Below are positions 18,607 to 31,174 of a stretch of DNA of 64,000 nucleotides, one piece after another. The stretch is taken from positions 62,001 through 126,000 of the forward strand of contig JASFAU010000014.1 in assembly GCA_039704465.1 (NCBI GenBank). The letters run 5' to 3'. Both the position numbers and the translations under genes were made by a program. The notes below the pieces were generated by a model. It ran no database searches and was not told the origin of the DNA. It saw only the letters and a program-made list of their open reading frames with translations. The stretch comes from Plasmodiophora brassicae. Its lineage: Eukaryota > Endomyxa > Phytomyxea > Plasmodiophorida > Plasmodiophoridae. The first letter of the stretch is position 1; each line of letters opens with the position of its first letter.

Positions 18607-20487
18607 ATGACCCCCATGCATGTGATTGTGCTCGGAGTGCTCGTCGTCAGCCTTGCTTGTGGGCTGGAGGTTCGCGACCTCAATGGCACCCACATCATGC
18701 ACGTTGACAGGTTGGTCGTGAAGACACCAGGTGGTTCAACCTGCTGAGGCCATTAACAGTGTCAACTACGTCCTGGCCAACAATTCGTTCTCGTTCACGG
18801 CTCCTGTATTGATTGTCACAGACCCCGGCACGTTTCATATCGGTGCAGATGCTGAAGGCAAGCTCTTGTTGATGGACATCGATGAAGGAGCAGCCAGCAA
18901 TGCCGTGAGGTGGGCTCAAGCCTGCGAGTCGGTTGCTTGCGCAGGGATTGTGTATTACAATCTGAACGATTATATCACCTCCGTTGAACACACCTGGGCA
19001 CGTACCCGTATGCTGGCCAGTACTGATGTTTCTCACGACGATGTCGACAGGTGTTTCGTACCGGACCAACGATTCCCTTCACCAAGGTTCCGATCCTCCT
19101 CATCCACCCCAAGTCTGGCCTCACTGCGGTGCCCTATCTTCTCGCACGTCATGTGCCATTCGCTATGACTGTCCAATCTGGAGACTACAACGTCAACATC
19201 GGCTGTGGTTGTTTCCTGTAATTATCGCTAACCGTCATTTAGGAGGGTTCCCGTTTCACCGCCACGATTTGCTACGTGTTCTACGTTCCGTGCTTCGTGT
19301 TGTCTCTGTTCAATGCCCTTCTTGTTCTCTACCAGCTGTCGAGGTTCCTTGTGTCCGAAAAGGGCAAGATTCGGAGAATCCCAAAGGTGCCTCTCCTCGT
19401 AATGTCTACCGAGTTTGTCGCCACCGTGATGCGGTGCATCTGGATCGGCAATTGCTTGTGAGGGCAATGACCTTGCCATGTCGTGTTGAACAGCTCACTT
19501 GTCCACCAGGTTCGCGAAGAGCCAAGGCATTGAATTCAGCGTCTGGTCTGATTTATGGTAACATCTGCCATTACATGTCAGCGTCTGAGAACCTGCGCAG
19601 GCGCTACGTTGTTCTTGCTTGTGTATCATGGGCGTTTATGGGTACAGCGATTGTGGCGTTCGGTCTGCACGACATGCTGTTCGCCAACTACCCCGGTGGC
19701 ATGCCTCGCAAGCACAGGCAAGTCGCATATCCATAGTAGGCTTGCCGAAACCTCATGAGTCCCCGTTCTCCATAGAGTCGGTAGGAATATCCTGGGTGCA
19801 CTCCTGCTGGTCCTTTTCTTGTTTGAAGAAATGGCAAACATCCTGCCTGCATTTTTCTACGTTAGCGTGTTCGTGAACGTGACGTACTTTGCTGTCCGTA
19901 ATCGTGCTTACCAACCTAGACATTTTCGGCTAACACTATGTTCCTCTTCCAGATTCTCTACTTCCTGTTCTACTTGCCTATCTGCTTCTGCTTCATCAAG
20001 TACGGGCGTAAAATTTCAAATGAGCTGTTGAAAATGAAAGGGTCGCTCTCGAAAGTGGAGGTCAAGAAACGTGAAGGCTTCGCCCGACGAGTCGTTCAGA
20101 GCGGCATTCTTGGATTCGTTGTCGACTTCGTCACGCTCATTATTGTCTTCACCAACAGTATCAACATCACTGTGTCCATTGTGGGCTTCACGATCAACCT
20201 CACCTTTATTGCTCTGTCTGGCACTGTGCATGTTCTGGTATGTATCGGTCCTCAATTAGCCACGTCTTTGGTTGCGAGTGAATCCTAACCTGTGCGCTGC
20301 TTAGTCGTTCGTTCCGGGACCATCCAAGATGGATGTCATGACTAAGTCGCTGATTGGAACTTCCGTCTTGCGCACGCCCCCTGAAGGAACAAAGTCTCGC
20401 GACACGAAGAACCTGAGCACATCGAAATCGCAACCCGCAGTTACTGCTCAGGGCATGGTGCCCGCTGTCCCAGGTACGCAAAAGTGA
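18607..20487 (+). CDS. PA-like domain seven-helix membrane protein, copy 3
   Basis: Third paralogue, displaced from copy 2 by the Crinkler-type gene. Signal exon MTPMHVIVLGVLVVSLACG, PA-like exon VNYVLANNSFSF with CAGIVYYNLNDYITSVEHTW, and VPILLIHPKSG, then helices ICYVFYVPCFVLSLFNALLV, VPLLVMSTEFVATVM, VVLACVSWAFMGTAIVAFG, LFEEMANILPAFFYV, ILYFLFYLPICFCFIKYG, RRVVQSGILGFVVDFVTLI and TVSIVGFTINLTFIALSG. The tail SFVPGPSKMDVMTKSLIGT resembles copy 1 and contains AVTAQG in place of ATTAQG. The intron after HTW (about 18999-19050) starts with GC instead of GT, while the same position in copies 1 and 2 starts with GT. All other junctions are GT..AG. Confidence 0.72.
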
Positions 20488-20843
20488 CATCGATCTGCTG
20501 CCGTCCCGAGGAGCCCAACATCCCATTGCTACAACAATTGCCCCCAGTTCCAAATAAAGCTTCTTGAATGTTGTCCCAGGGACGTCCGAGTTATGACCGG
20601 CAATTCGCTTGGATTTCGAAGGGCGCTGGTACGGTAGTCTCGTTCCAGCAGAGTTTAGGCATCACCTACTCTACGGCTATACGAAGGACATGACTTGCGC
20701 CATCTATGATGATTCTTGGCCCTTCGACCGTGTCGGAAGGACGGATAGTGTGTACAGAGACTGAAAAGGGGAGCAGCTCGGGACGGGTTGCTCCTATGGT
20801 CGACCGTTGTGTGACCAGAGAGACTGAGACAGATCGCCACCCA

Positions 20844-22064
20844 ATGGACCGAACGTCACCGTTGCGGGCGTCGCGCGACCTGGCGGCGTACGTCGAGAAG
20901 CGCGAGGCGCAGATGGTACGAGCCAGGGAGATTCGCACAGCCCGCCTGAACAACAAGTCGTCGGATGTGCCCGGCGACACCGATAGACATCCCCGCACCA
21001 ACTTGACGTTCTCTCCTCATCGCGGGCCGCCGACACCCACGAAAGTTTCGAAAGCAGACCTGGTTGGACGTGTCATCGACCTCGAGGAGGAGTCGCGCGT
21101 GTTAAAGGAGGAAAACGCGCGTCTCCGTCAACAGCTCGACGACCTCGCTGCTCGTCTCGACCAGTTCGAATTGCGGTCAGCCCGAACGGTCTCCGATGAA
21201 GGGCAACCGCCTCTGCGGCCTTCCCTAGTGAAACATGACCTCGACGATTCGTCTGCCGCCCCGAAGCGTAAACAAGGGAGAAACGTCCGGAAAGCGTCAC
21301 CACCGCCTATGGACTTTTCCATCGACCCGTACGACGACGACGACATAGCGTATCGACCACCACCAGTTACCGCCAAGCGGGATCGCGGCAAACCTCGTCG
21401 GAAACACTCGCCCCCGGCGATGGACTTCGCAATGGGTGCACCCGGCGATGACAAGCCCACCGAAGAGGATCGCCCATCGACTAAGCGGCAGACACACAAG
21501 CCTGAACTTCCTGTTGATATACCGATTCGACCCGCTGCGGGTCCGATCGCCGTCGAAGATGACACGACGGCAGCGCCCCAGGTCCTGCACCCTTGCAAGA
21601 CATGTGGGCGGTCGTTCCGCGCAGAGTCGCTCGCGAAGCACTCCGCCAACTGTATCAAGGTAGCCGTGCATAACAGCATCCACTTCGTTCTGGTCTGATG
21701 TCGCCTGATCCGCTAGGTGTTCCATTCGAAGCGGAAAGCGTTTAAGGTGGAGGTGTTGAGCAAGGAGGATGCTGCGTCGCTTCGTCTGGCGCAAAGGTCG
21801 GCCCCGGCATCGACGCCGACAAAGAGCCCGGGGCGTGCTGTGCCGAAATGGCGCCAGGATCGCGAGCGCTTGCGCCGCGCGATGAAAACGACGACCGCAT
21901 CCGGCGATGCACGGTCCCCTGGTGCGGCTATCGACGACGGCCGCGTACCCTGCCCGCACTGTGCCCGCATGTTCAGCGCCATGGCCGCCGATCGGCACAT
22001 CCCCATCTGCCTGAAGACCAAGCATCGCCCATCGACCCTCGTCCGCAAGCACACCGCCTACTGA
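20844..22064 (+). CDS. ZC2HC1-type zinc finger protein
   Basis: Two exons, 20844-21659 and 21717-22064, joined in phase 0. The N-terminus has a charged region and a coiled coil (residues about 75-115, VIDLEEESRVLKEENARLRQ). Two C2HC zinc fingers follow: CKTCGRSFRAESLAKHSANC immediately before the intron, and CPHCARMFSAMAADRHIPIC near the C-terminus. The sequence right after finger 1 (CIK then VFHSKRKAFK) matches the highly conserved C-x-K-V-F-x-S-K-R-K-x-F signature of the ZC2HC1/FAM164 family. This family is common in animals and flagellated protists and is generally lost in organisms without cilia, so it hints at a motile flagellated stage. The middle is Pro/Lys/Asp-rich and likely disordered. 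The ATG at 20844 was chosen because the family-like region starts there; the frame is open to 20706. Confidence 0.78.
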
Positions 22065-22172
22065 ATGAGCGATACACCACGAGAACGTTCCTTCCGCATG
22101 TATTGCTTGCCATGGACCAGAGTGCCCCCACTGTCAAGCAGCGGTGCGACGGCCTTTGCGGGTGCGTGTCTG

Positions 22173-23483
22173 ATGGCGGCGCACGGTGACGAACTGGACG
22201 CGCTCATCAGCGGCGCCATCGCAGGTGGGTCGAGCCATGCGCGCACCCGTTTCGTCGGCGTCAAACACCGGGCGTGTCGCAGGCGGGGTCGCCCGATGTG
22301 TAATCGCGCCGCTCGACCTGGTCAAGATCAGGTCCGTTCGGTGTCTGGTGCACTCCCTGCGAGACGTGAATAGGTGTCCAGGCTTCAGATCCAGGACGGA
22401 GCGGGGCCTCGGTTGTACACGGGCATCCTGCAGACGATGCGGGAGGTAACGCGATCTGAAGGCGTTGCCGCGCTATGGAAAGGGAATACGTCTGCGCTGC
22501 TGATGGTCGTCCCGTACGCGGCGATTCAGTTTGCTACGTATAACGTGGCACATGAGTATCTCGCCGATCTGTCGCCTGCGTTCGCCAGTCTTGGCGCAGG
22601 AAGTGCCGCTGGGATTACTGCGACAATCGCTACTGTATGGTCGGTCACTGATGATGTTCTTCGGCTATGCCTAACAGTGCCTACGTAGTACCCGCTGGAT
22701 CTGTTCAGGACCCGGATGGCAGCGCAGCACAGGGTCTCCCTCGTTGCGTAGGTTTGGAGTCGGAGGATGGCTAATAACATGTCGGCGCACAGTCGGGCGT
22801 CAAGCTCCGTGCGACGCTGATGGGAGCCTGGAACTCTGGGGGAGTATCCGGTCTGTACCGAGGCCTGTGGCCCACTTTGGTTGGGATCGCGCCGTACGCT
22901 GCTCTCCAGTTTTTCATTTATGAGCAGCTGAACGTTCACGGGGCGGTCAGTTGAATCGTTGACGTGAGTGCTGGCCTATCATCGCCTGACGCCCTGTCGC
23001 GTGCGCAGACCATTCTGAAACGGCTCAAGTGCGAGGATTTCGCAAGCGGATGGCATTTCTGTTCCGGGTTCCTGGCTGGCGTTGGCAGCAAAACTTTGAC
23101 GATGCCGTTCGACGTCGTTAAGAAGCGGTTCCAAGGTGACCGTTTTCGCACGGCTACTCGGTTGTGCTTTCTGATGGGAGAGCGTTCCAGTTCGTGAGTA
23201 CGAGTGGCGCCGTGGCGATTCATTGGGTTCATCGAACCCGAAGCCGACCGGCGTCTTCCGCTGTGCCGTGGATATCGTTCGGACAGAGGGCGTTCTAGCG
23301 CTTTACAAAGGCACTGCCGCAAGCATCGCCAAGGCAGCGCCGAATAGGTCGTCTCTGTGCCGTCTCGTTGACGGTCATGCTCGCTTACCCTTCTACAGTG
23401 CTGTGACGTTCTTCGTGTTCGAAACGTGCCGCAATGCCATCAGATATTGCCGGCAACGGTTCTCATCTGATGCGCTGCGGTGA
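22173..23483 (+). CDS. Mitochondrial carrier, thiamine pyrophosphate carrier-like
   Basis: Eight exons: 22173-22224, 22283-22331, 22382-22634, 22689-22733, 22793-22945, 23009-23135, 23191-23347 and 23399-23483, all GT..AG and phase-consistent. The three signature repeats of the SLC25 family are complete: APLDLVKIRLQIQ, YPLDLFRTRMAAQ and MPFDVVKKRFQ, each followed by the helix with E-G-x-x-x-L-x-x-G (EGVAALWKG, SGLYRGL, EGVLALYKG). ISGAIAGGVARCVIAP starts repeat 1. In order and detail it best fits the TPC1/SLC25A19 branch, which brings thiamine pyrophosphate into the mitochondrial matrix. About 300 residues, the normal length. The substrate assignment rests on family resemblance only. Confidence 0.85.
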
Positions 23484-23626
23484 CACCTGCCCGTTTAATG
23501 AAAGGTGCCTACTGTGAACCCCACTTGTCTCACTGCACTCGGAGGCGTCGTCGTGGTGCCCGCCGTCGCACTCGCCCCTGCGAGGTCGGCGCCGTCGCGG
23601 ACCGCCCGATTTGCGCCACGACGACG

Positions 23627-25789
23627 ATGTCAACCGGGGCGGTGGGGCGTCGGCGGCGACGCCTGCGGGAACGGTCCGACTCGAGCGACGGGGACGGTTG
23701 GGAGGCGCGCCCGGCCTCACCGGGCGTGCGGCGTCGCCGAGGCGCCGACCAGCGCCTGCTCTGGGTGGACAAGTACGCTCCCGACGCTGCCGTAGGTGAC
23801 CCAGCTCGACGCGAACCGGCCCGTGCTGAGGTGGCTCGCCTGGCAGGGGGACCTGTGCGTGCACGCGAGGAAACTGGGCGAGCTTCGGCAATGGCTGGCG
23901 CGAGGTCGCGGTGGCGTCCTGATCGTGTCGGGTCCGGCCGGATCCGCGAAATCCACCTGTCGGCACCGCAATGCCCGCCCCTTGCGGCCGCCTCGCTGTG
24001 TGGCTGACACGGGTCCTTCCAGCGATCTCCGTCCTGGCCAGCGAGTTGCAGTACTCGGTCGTCTACTGGAACGAATCGTTCGATCTGTCGTCGCACGCGT
24101 TCACCGTGCGAGAACAGAGCCGTCGTGGTACGTACGGCGGGTTCCGCGTCGGCAACACGCTCACCGAACTCGTATCGTAGAACGAGACACAGACCGGTGC
24201 GTTGATCGCGAGTCGCGCCTGGCGTCGTTCCGGCGGTTCCTGTCGCAGTCGCAGCGATACGGTTCGCTGGCGTTTGGCAGCGGGTCGAGGAAGCTGGTCG
24301 TCGTGGACGAGCTTCCGCTGCTGGCGAAACCGGCACAGGTCGACGAGTTTCGTACGGCGTGTCGGTCGGCGTTCCAGGCGTCCCGCTTCCCGATCATATT
24401 CGTCTTGACGAGCGAGTTCGAGAATCGGCAGACGGCGCAGCGCGTGTTCGGCAGTGACCTGCTAGCCAGCCCGAACGTCGCACAGATCAGGTCAGTCGTC
24501 GTCTCATGAACTCCCCTATTGTTCGATGCCGACTGTCGCCAGGTTCAATGCAGTAAGCGCGACTGGCATGCGGAAGGCTCTGCGTCGCGTGGCAGATGGC
24601 GAAGGCTTTCTGCTGGGCAAGGACGCGATTGAGCGGATCGTTGCCGCTTCGAATGGCGACGTTCGCAGTGCGATACACCAACTCCAGTTCGACCAGGTTG
24701 ATCGGTCGTTCTGGTGGCTTTTGACACACGCGCGCCATGCTGAATTTACTGGCAGGTCGCGTGCACGGATGATGGTGCCACCGTCGAGAAGGACATGGGG
24801 CTGTCCGTGTGCCATGCACTTGGCAAAGTTCTATACGGGAAGGTCAGCCATGTCGACGAGTTCGAGCGGATCATTGAGCGATGCGACATTGGCGACGGTC
24901 TCTTCTGTGAGCATCTCCACGTACGTCGCCTATGCCCACCTGATGCTCCTGTCTTATTTGCATCCAGGAGAACTACCTTCGCTTCCTGAAGATGTCAGTC
25001 GAGGCGCAGCGTGACACTGCATCTGCATTCAGCGATGCTGACCTGATGTCCCAGGTATCGTGCAGATTTCCAGAGCGTATTCGTTGCCTGACTTACCCGT
25101 CCACAAGGCGTATGGCCGTTCCCTGCCGTCGTATGCGAGCGTGATAGGCTGCCTGGCGTACTCCCTGTCTCGTCGACGAGATTCGACATCATCACCACCT
25201 CCGTCCTGGCAGGTTCTCCTTCGACTGCTTTCAATGTCGCTTCCCATGCTTGCGTTTACTGGTTCTGTCACAGCCGTTGCGCTCTCCGTTGTCACGGGAA
25301 ATGCGAATCGGCATCGATGGGCGGAAAAGCGATCTTCGTGACTTCTGTCGAGACAACCCGACACAAGGTTGGGATCGCACGTTACGGATGCTAGGTCATC
25401 ACTTACCCGGTGCGCGTGTGTGTGTGTGTGCGTGACAGCGCTTCAGACCGTCAACCCGGATGCATCGTCCATGTGGACGGATACGCTGCCGTACATGGCG
25501 CTAATCATGCCTCCCAATCGGCTTCTGTATCACATTCGATCGTACTCGGCACCGGGTGCACATCCCGCAGTATCCCACTCCAACGTTCTGCCGTCCTGAT
25601 TCCAGGCACAAACGTCGTCTCGGGATGTCCATGGTACGTCATGAGACTCGTCTCCCAAGAACCAGCTGTGCTGAACGGCCTGCAGGATTTACTATCCGTT
25701 ATTTGCGGAACAGCGAAGAGCCTGCAGAGGCCATAACCGAAGTCAACACTGTGACCCCGCCTCGAGTCGAGGTCTGCTTCGACCTATAG
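23627..25789 (+). CDS. RAD17: RAD17/Rad24 checkpoint clamp loader
   Basis: Large subunit of the 9-1-1 clamp loader, acting in the nucleus at damaged DNA. Exons I can place: 23627-23791 (ending WVDKYAPDAA), 23847-23958 (CVHARKLGELRQWL, P-loop VSGPAGSAKST), 24023-24127 (VLASELQYSVVYWNES), 24193-24490 (KLVVVDELPLL Walker B; FPIIFVLTSE), 24543-24696 (FNAVSATGMRKALRRV, NGDVRSAIHQLQF), 24756-24920 (GLSVCHALGKVLYGK, EHLH) and from 24968 (ENYLRFLKMS). Later exons include SLPSYASVIGCLAYSL and TDTLPYMALIMPPNRLL, also RAD17-typical; the last frame ends at 25789, but the exons after 25010 are provisional. The P-loop ends K-S-T, as in fungal Rad24/Rad17. The N-terminus is Arg-rich and may be a nuclear localisation signal. 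Confidence 0.85.
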
Positions 25790-26377
25790 CAATAACGCCT
25801 TGGTCGCTGCGCTGGGAATACACGGCCTTGGTAGTAGATTCGGCTTCATGCATGTATGCTCTACGGCACCTGGCAGCGTCACATTGTCTGGGAAGCAGCA
25901 ATTCGATCGAGACCGTCTGGCGCGTTTGAGGAGCAGATCGAAACAATACGCGCGGGAAACACCCCATTCGCACGGCTGGACCTGTGGACTGCAGGGCTTT
26001 CGATGGACGGCCGCTTCCTGCGCACTTGCCACCGCATGCCATGCTGCCGCCGTTCTTGCGATTGAGGGCAGATCCGCCCCACAGGTAACGTTACAGTTGA
26101 TGTTGGACGAACCCACTGACGCAGTTTACGCTCGAACGCACTGGCCGCACTTCGCGATAGTACTGACGCAGTTTTCCGCGCCCACTGGGACCAACTACCC
26201 CGGACCTCCCGTCAAACGCTGGCGCCAGGCCGTATCGCATCGCGCGCACTTTCAAGCAGTGCGCGAGCCAGTCCGGACGGACGGACAGGGCGGCAATCAG
26301 GAAGTGAGGCGCTGCCAAACGCAGAAGACGTAGGAGATTTCCAAGCAGCTGCATCGGCATCTATCAGCGACGCCACC
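25790..26377. other. Intergenic region without a recognised gene
   Basis: Both strands were scanned. Open frames are short and show no domain. It probably holds the RAD17 3' flank and the ankyrin-gene promoter. Confidence 0.45.
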
Positions 26378-27772
26378 ATGTCCATCAGCAATCTCATTCG
26401 ACCCAGCGGTACGACAGCGACGTCCCTGATCCTGGTCACCGGTCTCTTCGCTGGGATCCTGCACGTCGCCATGGCGTCCCCTCCGCACGGCACCAATGAC
26501 GACTCTGCCGCCACATGTCCGGGCGACACGGATGGCCACCCGGCCTTCGCTGCATCAGACATCAACAGCTGGGACGTCATCGCTGCTATGAGCTGCGGGC
26601 GCTCAACCCAGGGTAGCGCCCAACAGGCCGTCGACCGCGCTCCAGGCATGGTACGGCTTATGCAGACGGCTCGGACAGCTACCGAAAGACGGGCTATAGC
26701 TGATAAGCTTCGTGAACACCTCCTTACATGTTCCGGTCGACCAGTCGCCATCGGGTCCTTGATCTGCAGGGCGCGATGGCACGACCGTCAATCTTTGCTG
26801 CATTGGGCCGCGTTTCACGGAGAGAAAGACATTGCTGAGTTCGTGTTAAGTGCCCCGGGAGTTGCCGTCAATGCGAGAGGGGCGAGCCGGCGGACACCTC
26901 TGCACCTGGCCGCACATCAGGGGAATTGTGATATTGTCGAATTGCTGATGACCACACCCGGAATCGACTTTAACCCACGCGATAAGGACCGGAGATTGCC
27001 ACTGCACTTGGCCGTGATGAATGAGAAGCACAAAGTCGTCAAAATCCTGGTGCGTGATGCTGGCCTGGTGAACATCAACGGCTTGGACTCAAACGGGAAA
27101 ACACCTCTGGAGTGCGCGATAGAGGGTTGGAATGCGTGGCCCTCCGATACTGGTCTCCGCATCGTCCAGGACCTGCTCAAGGCCGGCTGCCTTCTCGGTA
27201 CAAAGGATTACACGGTCCTGTACTGGGCCGTGAACAACAACCATAGTCGAATTGCCACGAAATTGCTCAAGAAGCAGTGGATCGATGTCAACGCTGGAGG
27301 TCAACGTATGCCATCACCACTGTACCAGGCCGTGGAGACGCAAAACTCGGACATGGTCAGACTGTTGCTCAAGCATCGCAAGATCGATCCGAACCGTGAC
27401 AATCCCTTACTGCTGGCCGTCGAAACAGAAAGCTATGACATGATCAACATGTTGCTCAAGCACTGGCAAATCGATGTGCACCGCGGCATTCTAAAGGCCG
27501 TCAAGAACGGCGCCCCTGAGATCGCTGAATTGCTCATCAACAAGTGCCCGATGCTCGACGTCACAAGCCAAGCGTTCCGCAATGCGCTGGTCATTGCCAA
27601 GAGGCAGGAGTATGCAGACCTCATTTCGTTGATGGAGGGGCTCGGGGCCCGGCCGTGCGGCCGCCTCGAGCGTTCCGTCTCCAGTACGCGTGCTGCCCTG
27701 CAGGAACTCTACCCGCTCAGCGTCGCGAGCTTGCACAGTGTACTCGGAAGTATGCACATTCGTAAGCGCTGA
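26378..27772 (+). CDS. Secreted ankyrin-repeat protein
   Basis: Intronless, 464 residues. The N-terminus (MSISNLIRPSGTTATSLILV and on to VAMASPP) reads as a signal peptide with cleavage near residue 33. From about residue 135 there are eight or nine ankyrin units: SLLHWAAFHGEKDIAEFVL, TPLHLAAHQGNCDIVELLM, LPLHLAVMNEKHKVVKILV, TPLECAIEGWN, VLYWAVNNNHSRIATKLL, SPLYQAVETQNSDMVRLLL, PLLLAVETESYDMINMLL and GILKAVKNGAPEIAELLI. Ankyrin arrays bind proteins and carry no catalysis. A signal peptide before ankyrins is unusual for housekeeping genes and is more typical of effectors or endomembrane proteins; that role is inference. No membrane helix follows. Confidence 0.75.
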   Translation: MSISNLIRPSGTTATSLILVTGLFAGILHVAMASPPHGTNDDSAATCPGDTDGHPAFAASDINSWDVIAAMSCGRSTQGSAQQAVDRAPGMVRLMQTARTATERRAIADKLREHLLTCSGRPVAIGSLICRARWHDRQSLLHWAAFHGEKDIAEFVLSAPGVAVNARGASRRTPLHLAAHQGNCDIVELLMTTPGIDFNPRDKDRRLPLHLAVMNEKHKVVKILVRDAGLVNINGLDSNGKTPLECAIEGWNAWPSDTGLRIVQDLLKAGCLLGTKDYTVLYWAVNNNHSRIATKLLKKQWIDVNAGGQRMPSPLYQAVETQNSDMVRLLLKHRKIDPNRDNPLLLAVETESYDMINMLLKHWQIDVHRGILKAVKNGAPEIAELLINKCPMLDVTSQAFRNALVIAKRQEYADLISLMEGLGARPCGRLERSVSSTRAALQELYPLSVASLHSVLGSMHIRKR

Positions 27773-28065
27773 ATGTCGTCGCGTCCTGAACGTACGCCAA
27801 CGATCGCATTAAAGAGCTTGGTGATTGGCCAGATATAGCTTGGAAAGGTTGATCGCATCGCTGGAAGCATACCATATCGTAAAATGGGGCTATCGCACGG
27901 TACCTGGTCCTCGCCATTGCCCAGTTATCATATAGCAATCATTGTTAATGCGTTGCCGTACGCCTGTAGGCCAACACGGACGCAAGGGATTTGTGCCTGA
28001 GGCACAGTCCCAACGGCGGTACTGTGACGATGCATGGAGAAGACTTAATTACAAAGAGCGCCCTA

Positions 28066-29953
28066 CTACGTGGTAGATTCAGGGGCAGGGCGTGACCCCT
28101 GGAGGAGCGCCTGGCTTTCTTCGAAGTACGTGTTTGGATGGTTGCCGACACGTTCGGCGTCGTCGGTACGATGTGTGATCTTGAAATACTCACGACAGGC
28201 CAGCTGGTAGTGCTTGTCGCGGACGAGTGATGTAATGCGCCCGATCTGACTATCGGGGATTCGCCGCGATCGTAGCTTGGCCACCAGATGTCGCTCGTCA
28301 AAGTGCCGGAATGGGCAGCCGTGGTGATCCTGACACAGTCAGCAGCGGGCTCATCAAGGCGCCCGTCCTCGTCCATACCCCTTCGGACGGCGTCGGCCCG
28401 TTAATGATATGATGGCAGGAGAATGGCGTGTAGTCGGCACGTTTCCCTTCGCGACCGTAATTGTGTCGAATGTTGTACGCATACGCCTTGTCGAAATTCT
28501 GGGCACCCGGCTTCCGCGAAAAGATCTGATGACAAGCAAAGATGCAGTTAGACCGGAACAAAGACGGGTCCTGTACAGCAACTCACGGTCCTAAAGAAGT
28601 GCAGCGCGTGCTCCAATGACAACCCGCAGCCCTTGAGGAAGAGCCCTGTGTCGCATAGCGACGGGTTAACGTCCGCGGCCCCCGTTGTAAGGAGTTTCTT
28701 ACCGAATTGCTGCCTGCCGCCATAACGCAAATGAGAATCCCGCATAAGGGCCTCGTACAAGTTCTGCATGCACAGCGGGAACGACGATTCCTGCACGTTG
28801 ATTCAATTACCACATGCGTCGGTTGATTACGTGATGCGGGGAAACGAAGACAGACCGCGAGAGCTGGAATTTCGTCCGGCGTAATCGACCCTGACGATTG
28901 CCTTTTGTACGACGGATTCAGTTCTTGCACACTGAGCTGTTTCAAGAGGATCTCTGTACAGGAATGGGCTATAGGTTTCTGGACAAGTGAACCGACGTAC
29001 CTAGTCGTTCGTCGTACTGCTTGGTGGCCATGGCTTGGGCCGCGACGACTAAGGACGCGGACAGAGACGCCTTGAACGAGGTCATTATCAATGCCACAAG
29101 GTCCGATTTGGGGACGTAGGCCCATCCTCCGCGAACCAGGATTCGACGACGACCAATCAGGGGCAGCGCCTTCTGAAACCTGACCTGCAACGGAAAGGTC
29201 GGTCCTGTTGGCCGCGTCGTTATTTGCGTCTCTGCCTTACCTTGTAATACAGATTGTCGGGTTTGTGCACAGCGAGCTGGGAGAGAAGGTGTTCTAGCCT
29301 TGCTACTTCGTCAGCGTCGCACTGGCCCACATTAATACACGACCGAGCTCGTTGCAGGAATGCCGCCACGATTGTACCTCGACATGTTTGAAGGAGTGGG
29401 CTTCCAGGAACGCATCCTGTTTGTCGGGAGACGATGCTTCGAATCGCGCCCTGAACAGCTCCGCCTCCATCCTTCGAAACCAGCTCCTCAGTTCCTGTAA
29501 AACAGTTTCGAATGAGAAACAGCGCGTTGTCATTTACGCGGCAGGATCAGCAGCACCTCTGTGTGGCAGAATGCCAGACGCAGAGTGAAATGCGAGATGA
29601 GATCCTTGCGCAGGTAGGCTTCCTGCAGGAGCTGCCGGTCTGTCTCCTCCGACTGGCGGAACGACCGTTCCAGTTCATACACCCGGTCGTTACGCTCGTT
29701 GCGCCCCAGCTTCGACCAGGTCCCGTCGCTGAGCCGGCTATCCAACTTGCGAAGCACTGTGCTTGACTCAGAAACGCAACGTGGGGCGGGCGGCGACGTC
29801 CGTATGCCGACATTCCAGGCGGTCGAACGCGAACGATTCGAACTCGTGCAGCGTGATGGGCCCCAGCGGCGGATCCTCGTACAGCGTCAGCGGGCACGAC
29901 CACGACGACGTCTGCTGGACCGGCTGCGGTCGGGCGCCGCCGAACACCTTCAT
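28066..29953 (-). CDS. PRIM2: DNA primase large subunit (PRIM2)
   Basis: Fe-S subunit of the DNA polymerase alpha-primase complex, needed for RNA primer synthesis at replication. Multi-exon on the reverse strand. Exon 1 (29953-29812) has [20 protein letters not shown] and the family start FDRLE; exon 2 (29756-29557) has [10 protein letters not shown] and LRLAFCHTE; exon 3 starts at 29494 with [19 protein letters not shown]. From 29184 comes [10 protein letters not shown] and [13 protein letters not shown]. Near 28800-28590 are [23 protein letters not shown] and [15 protein letters not shown]; near 28530-28400 [20 protein letters not shown] and TPFSC; near 28330-28069 [10 protein letters not shown] and [14 protein letters not shown]. 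Four cysteines in PLC, FSC, GCPF and LAC match the 4Fe-4S ligands. The junctions around 29305-29344 and 29000 are uncertain. Length fits about 480 residues. Confidence 0.87.
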
Positions 29954-30242
29954 CTGCGCCCGGTCGCCCCGCACCGCCGAATTGACAAATGCGACTGCGC
30001 TGGCGGCGCGTTTTGCCCCCCGCTTCGTTTGGCAGCGACTATTAACGCCCGCCCGTGTTCATCCGCCAGGGTCGAACGGCGTGCTCGTCTGCCGCTGGGG
30101 CGATTGATTTTCCCACCCACTCCCTGTTGCCTACATACGCGCTACGCTTCTCGAACGTGGCCCGTTGTTAATTCCACCCACAGTACGCGGGGGACAACCG
30201 ACGTTTGTATGCACCGGGTGATGGGAATGCAGGGGTGCGCGA

Positions 30243-31174
<932 letters not shown>

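Noticed and set aside
25415..25440. GTGTGTGTGTGTG run as a microsatellite of interest
   Set aside because: Only about six dinucleotides inside a probable RAD17 intron; unremarkable.
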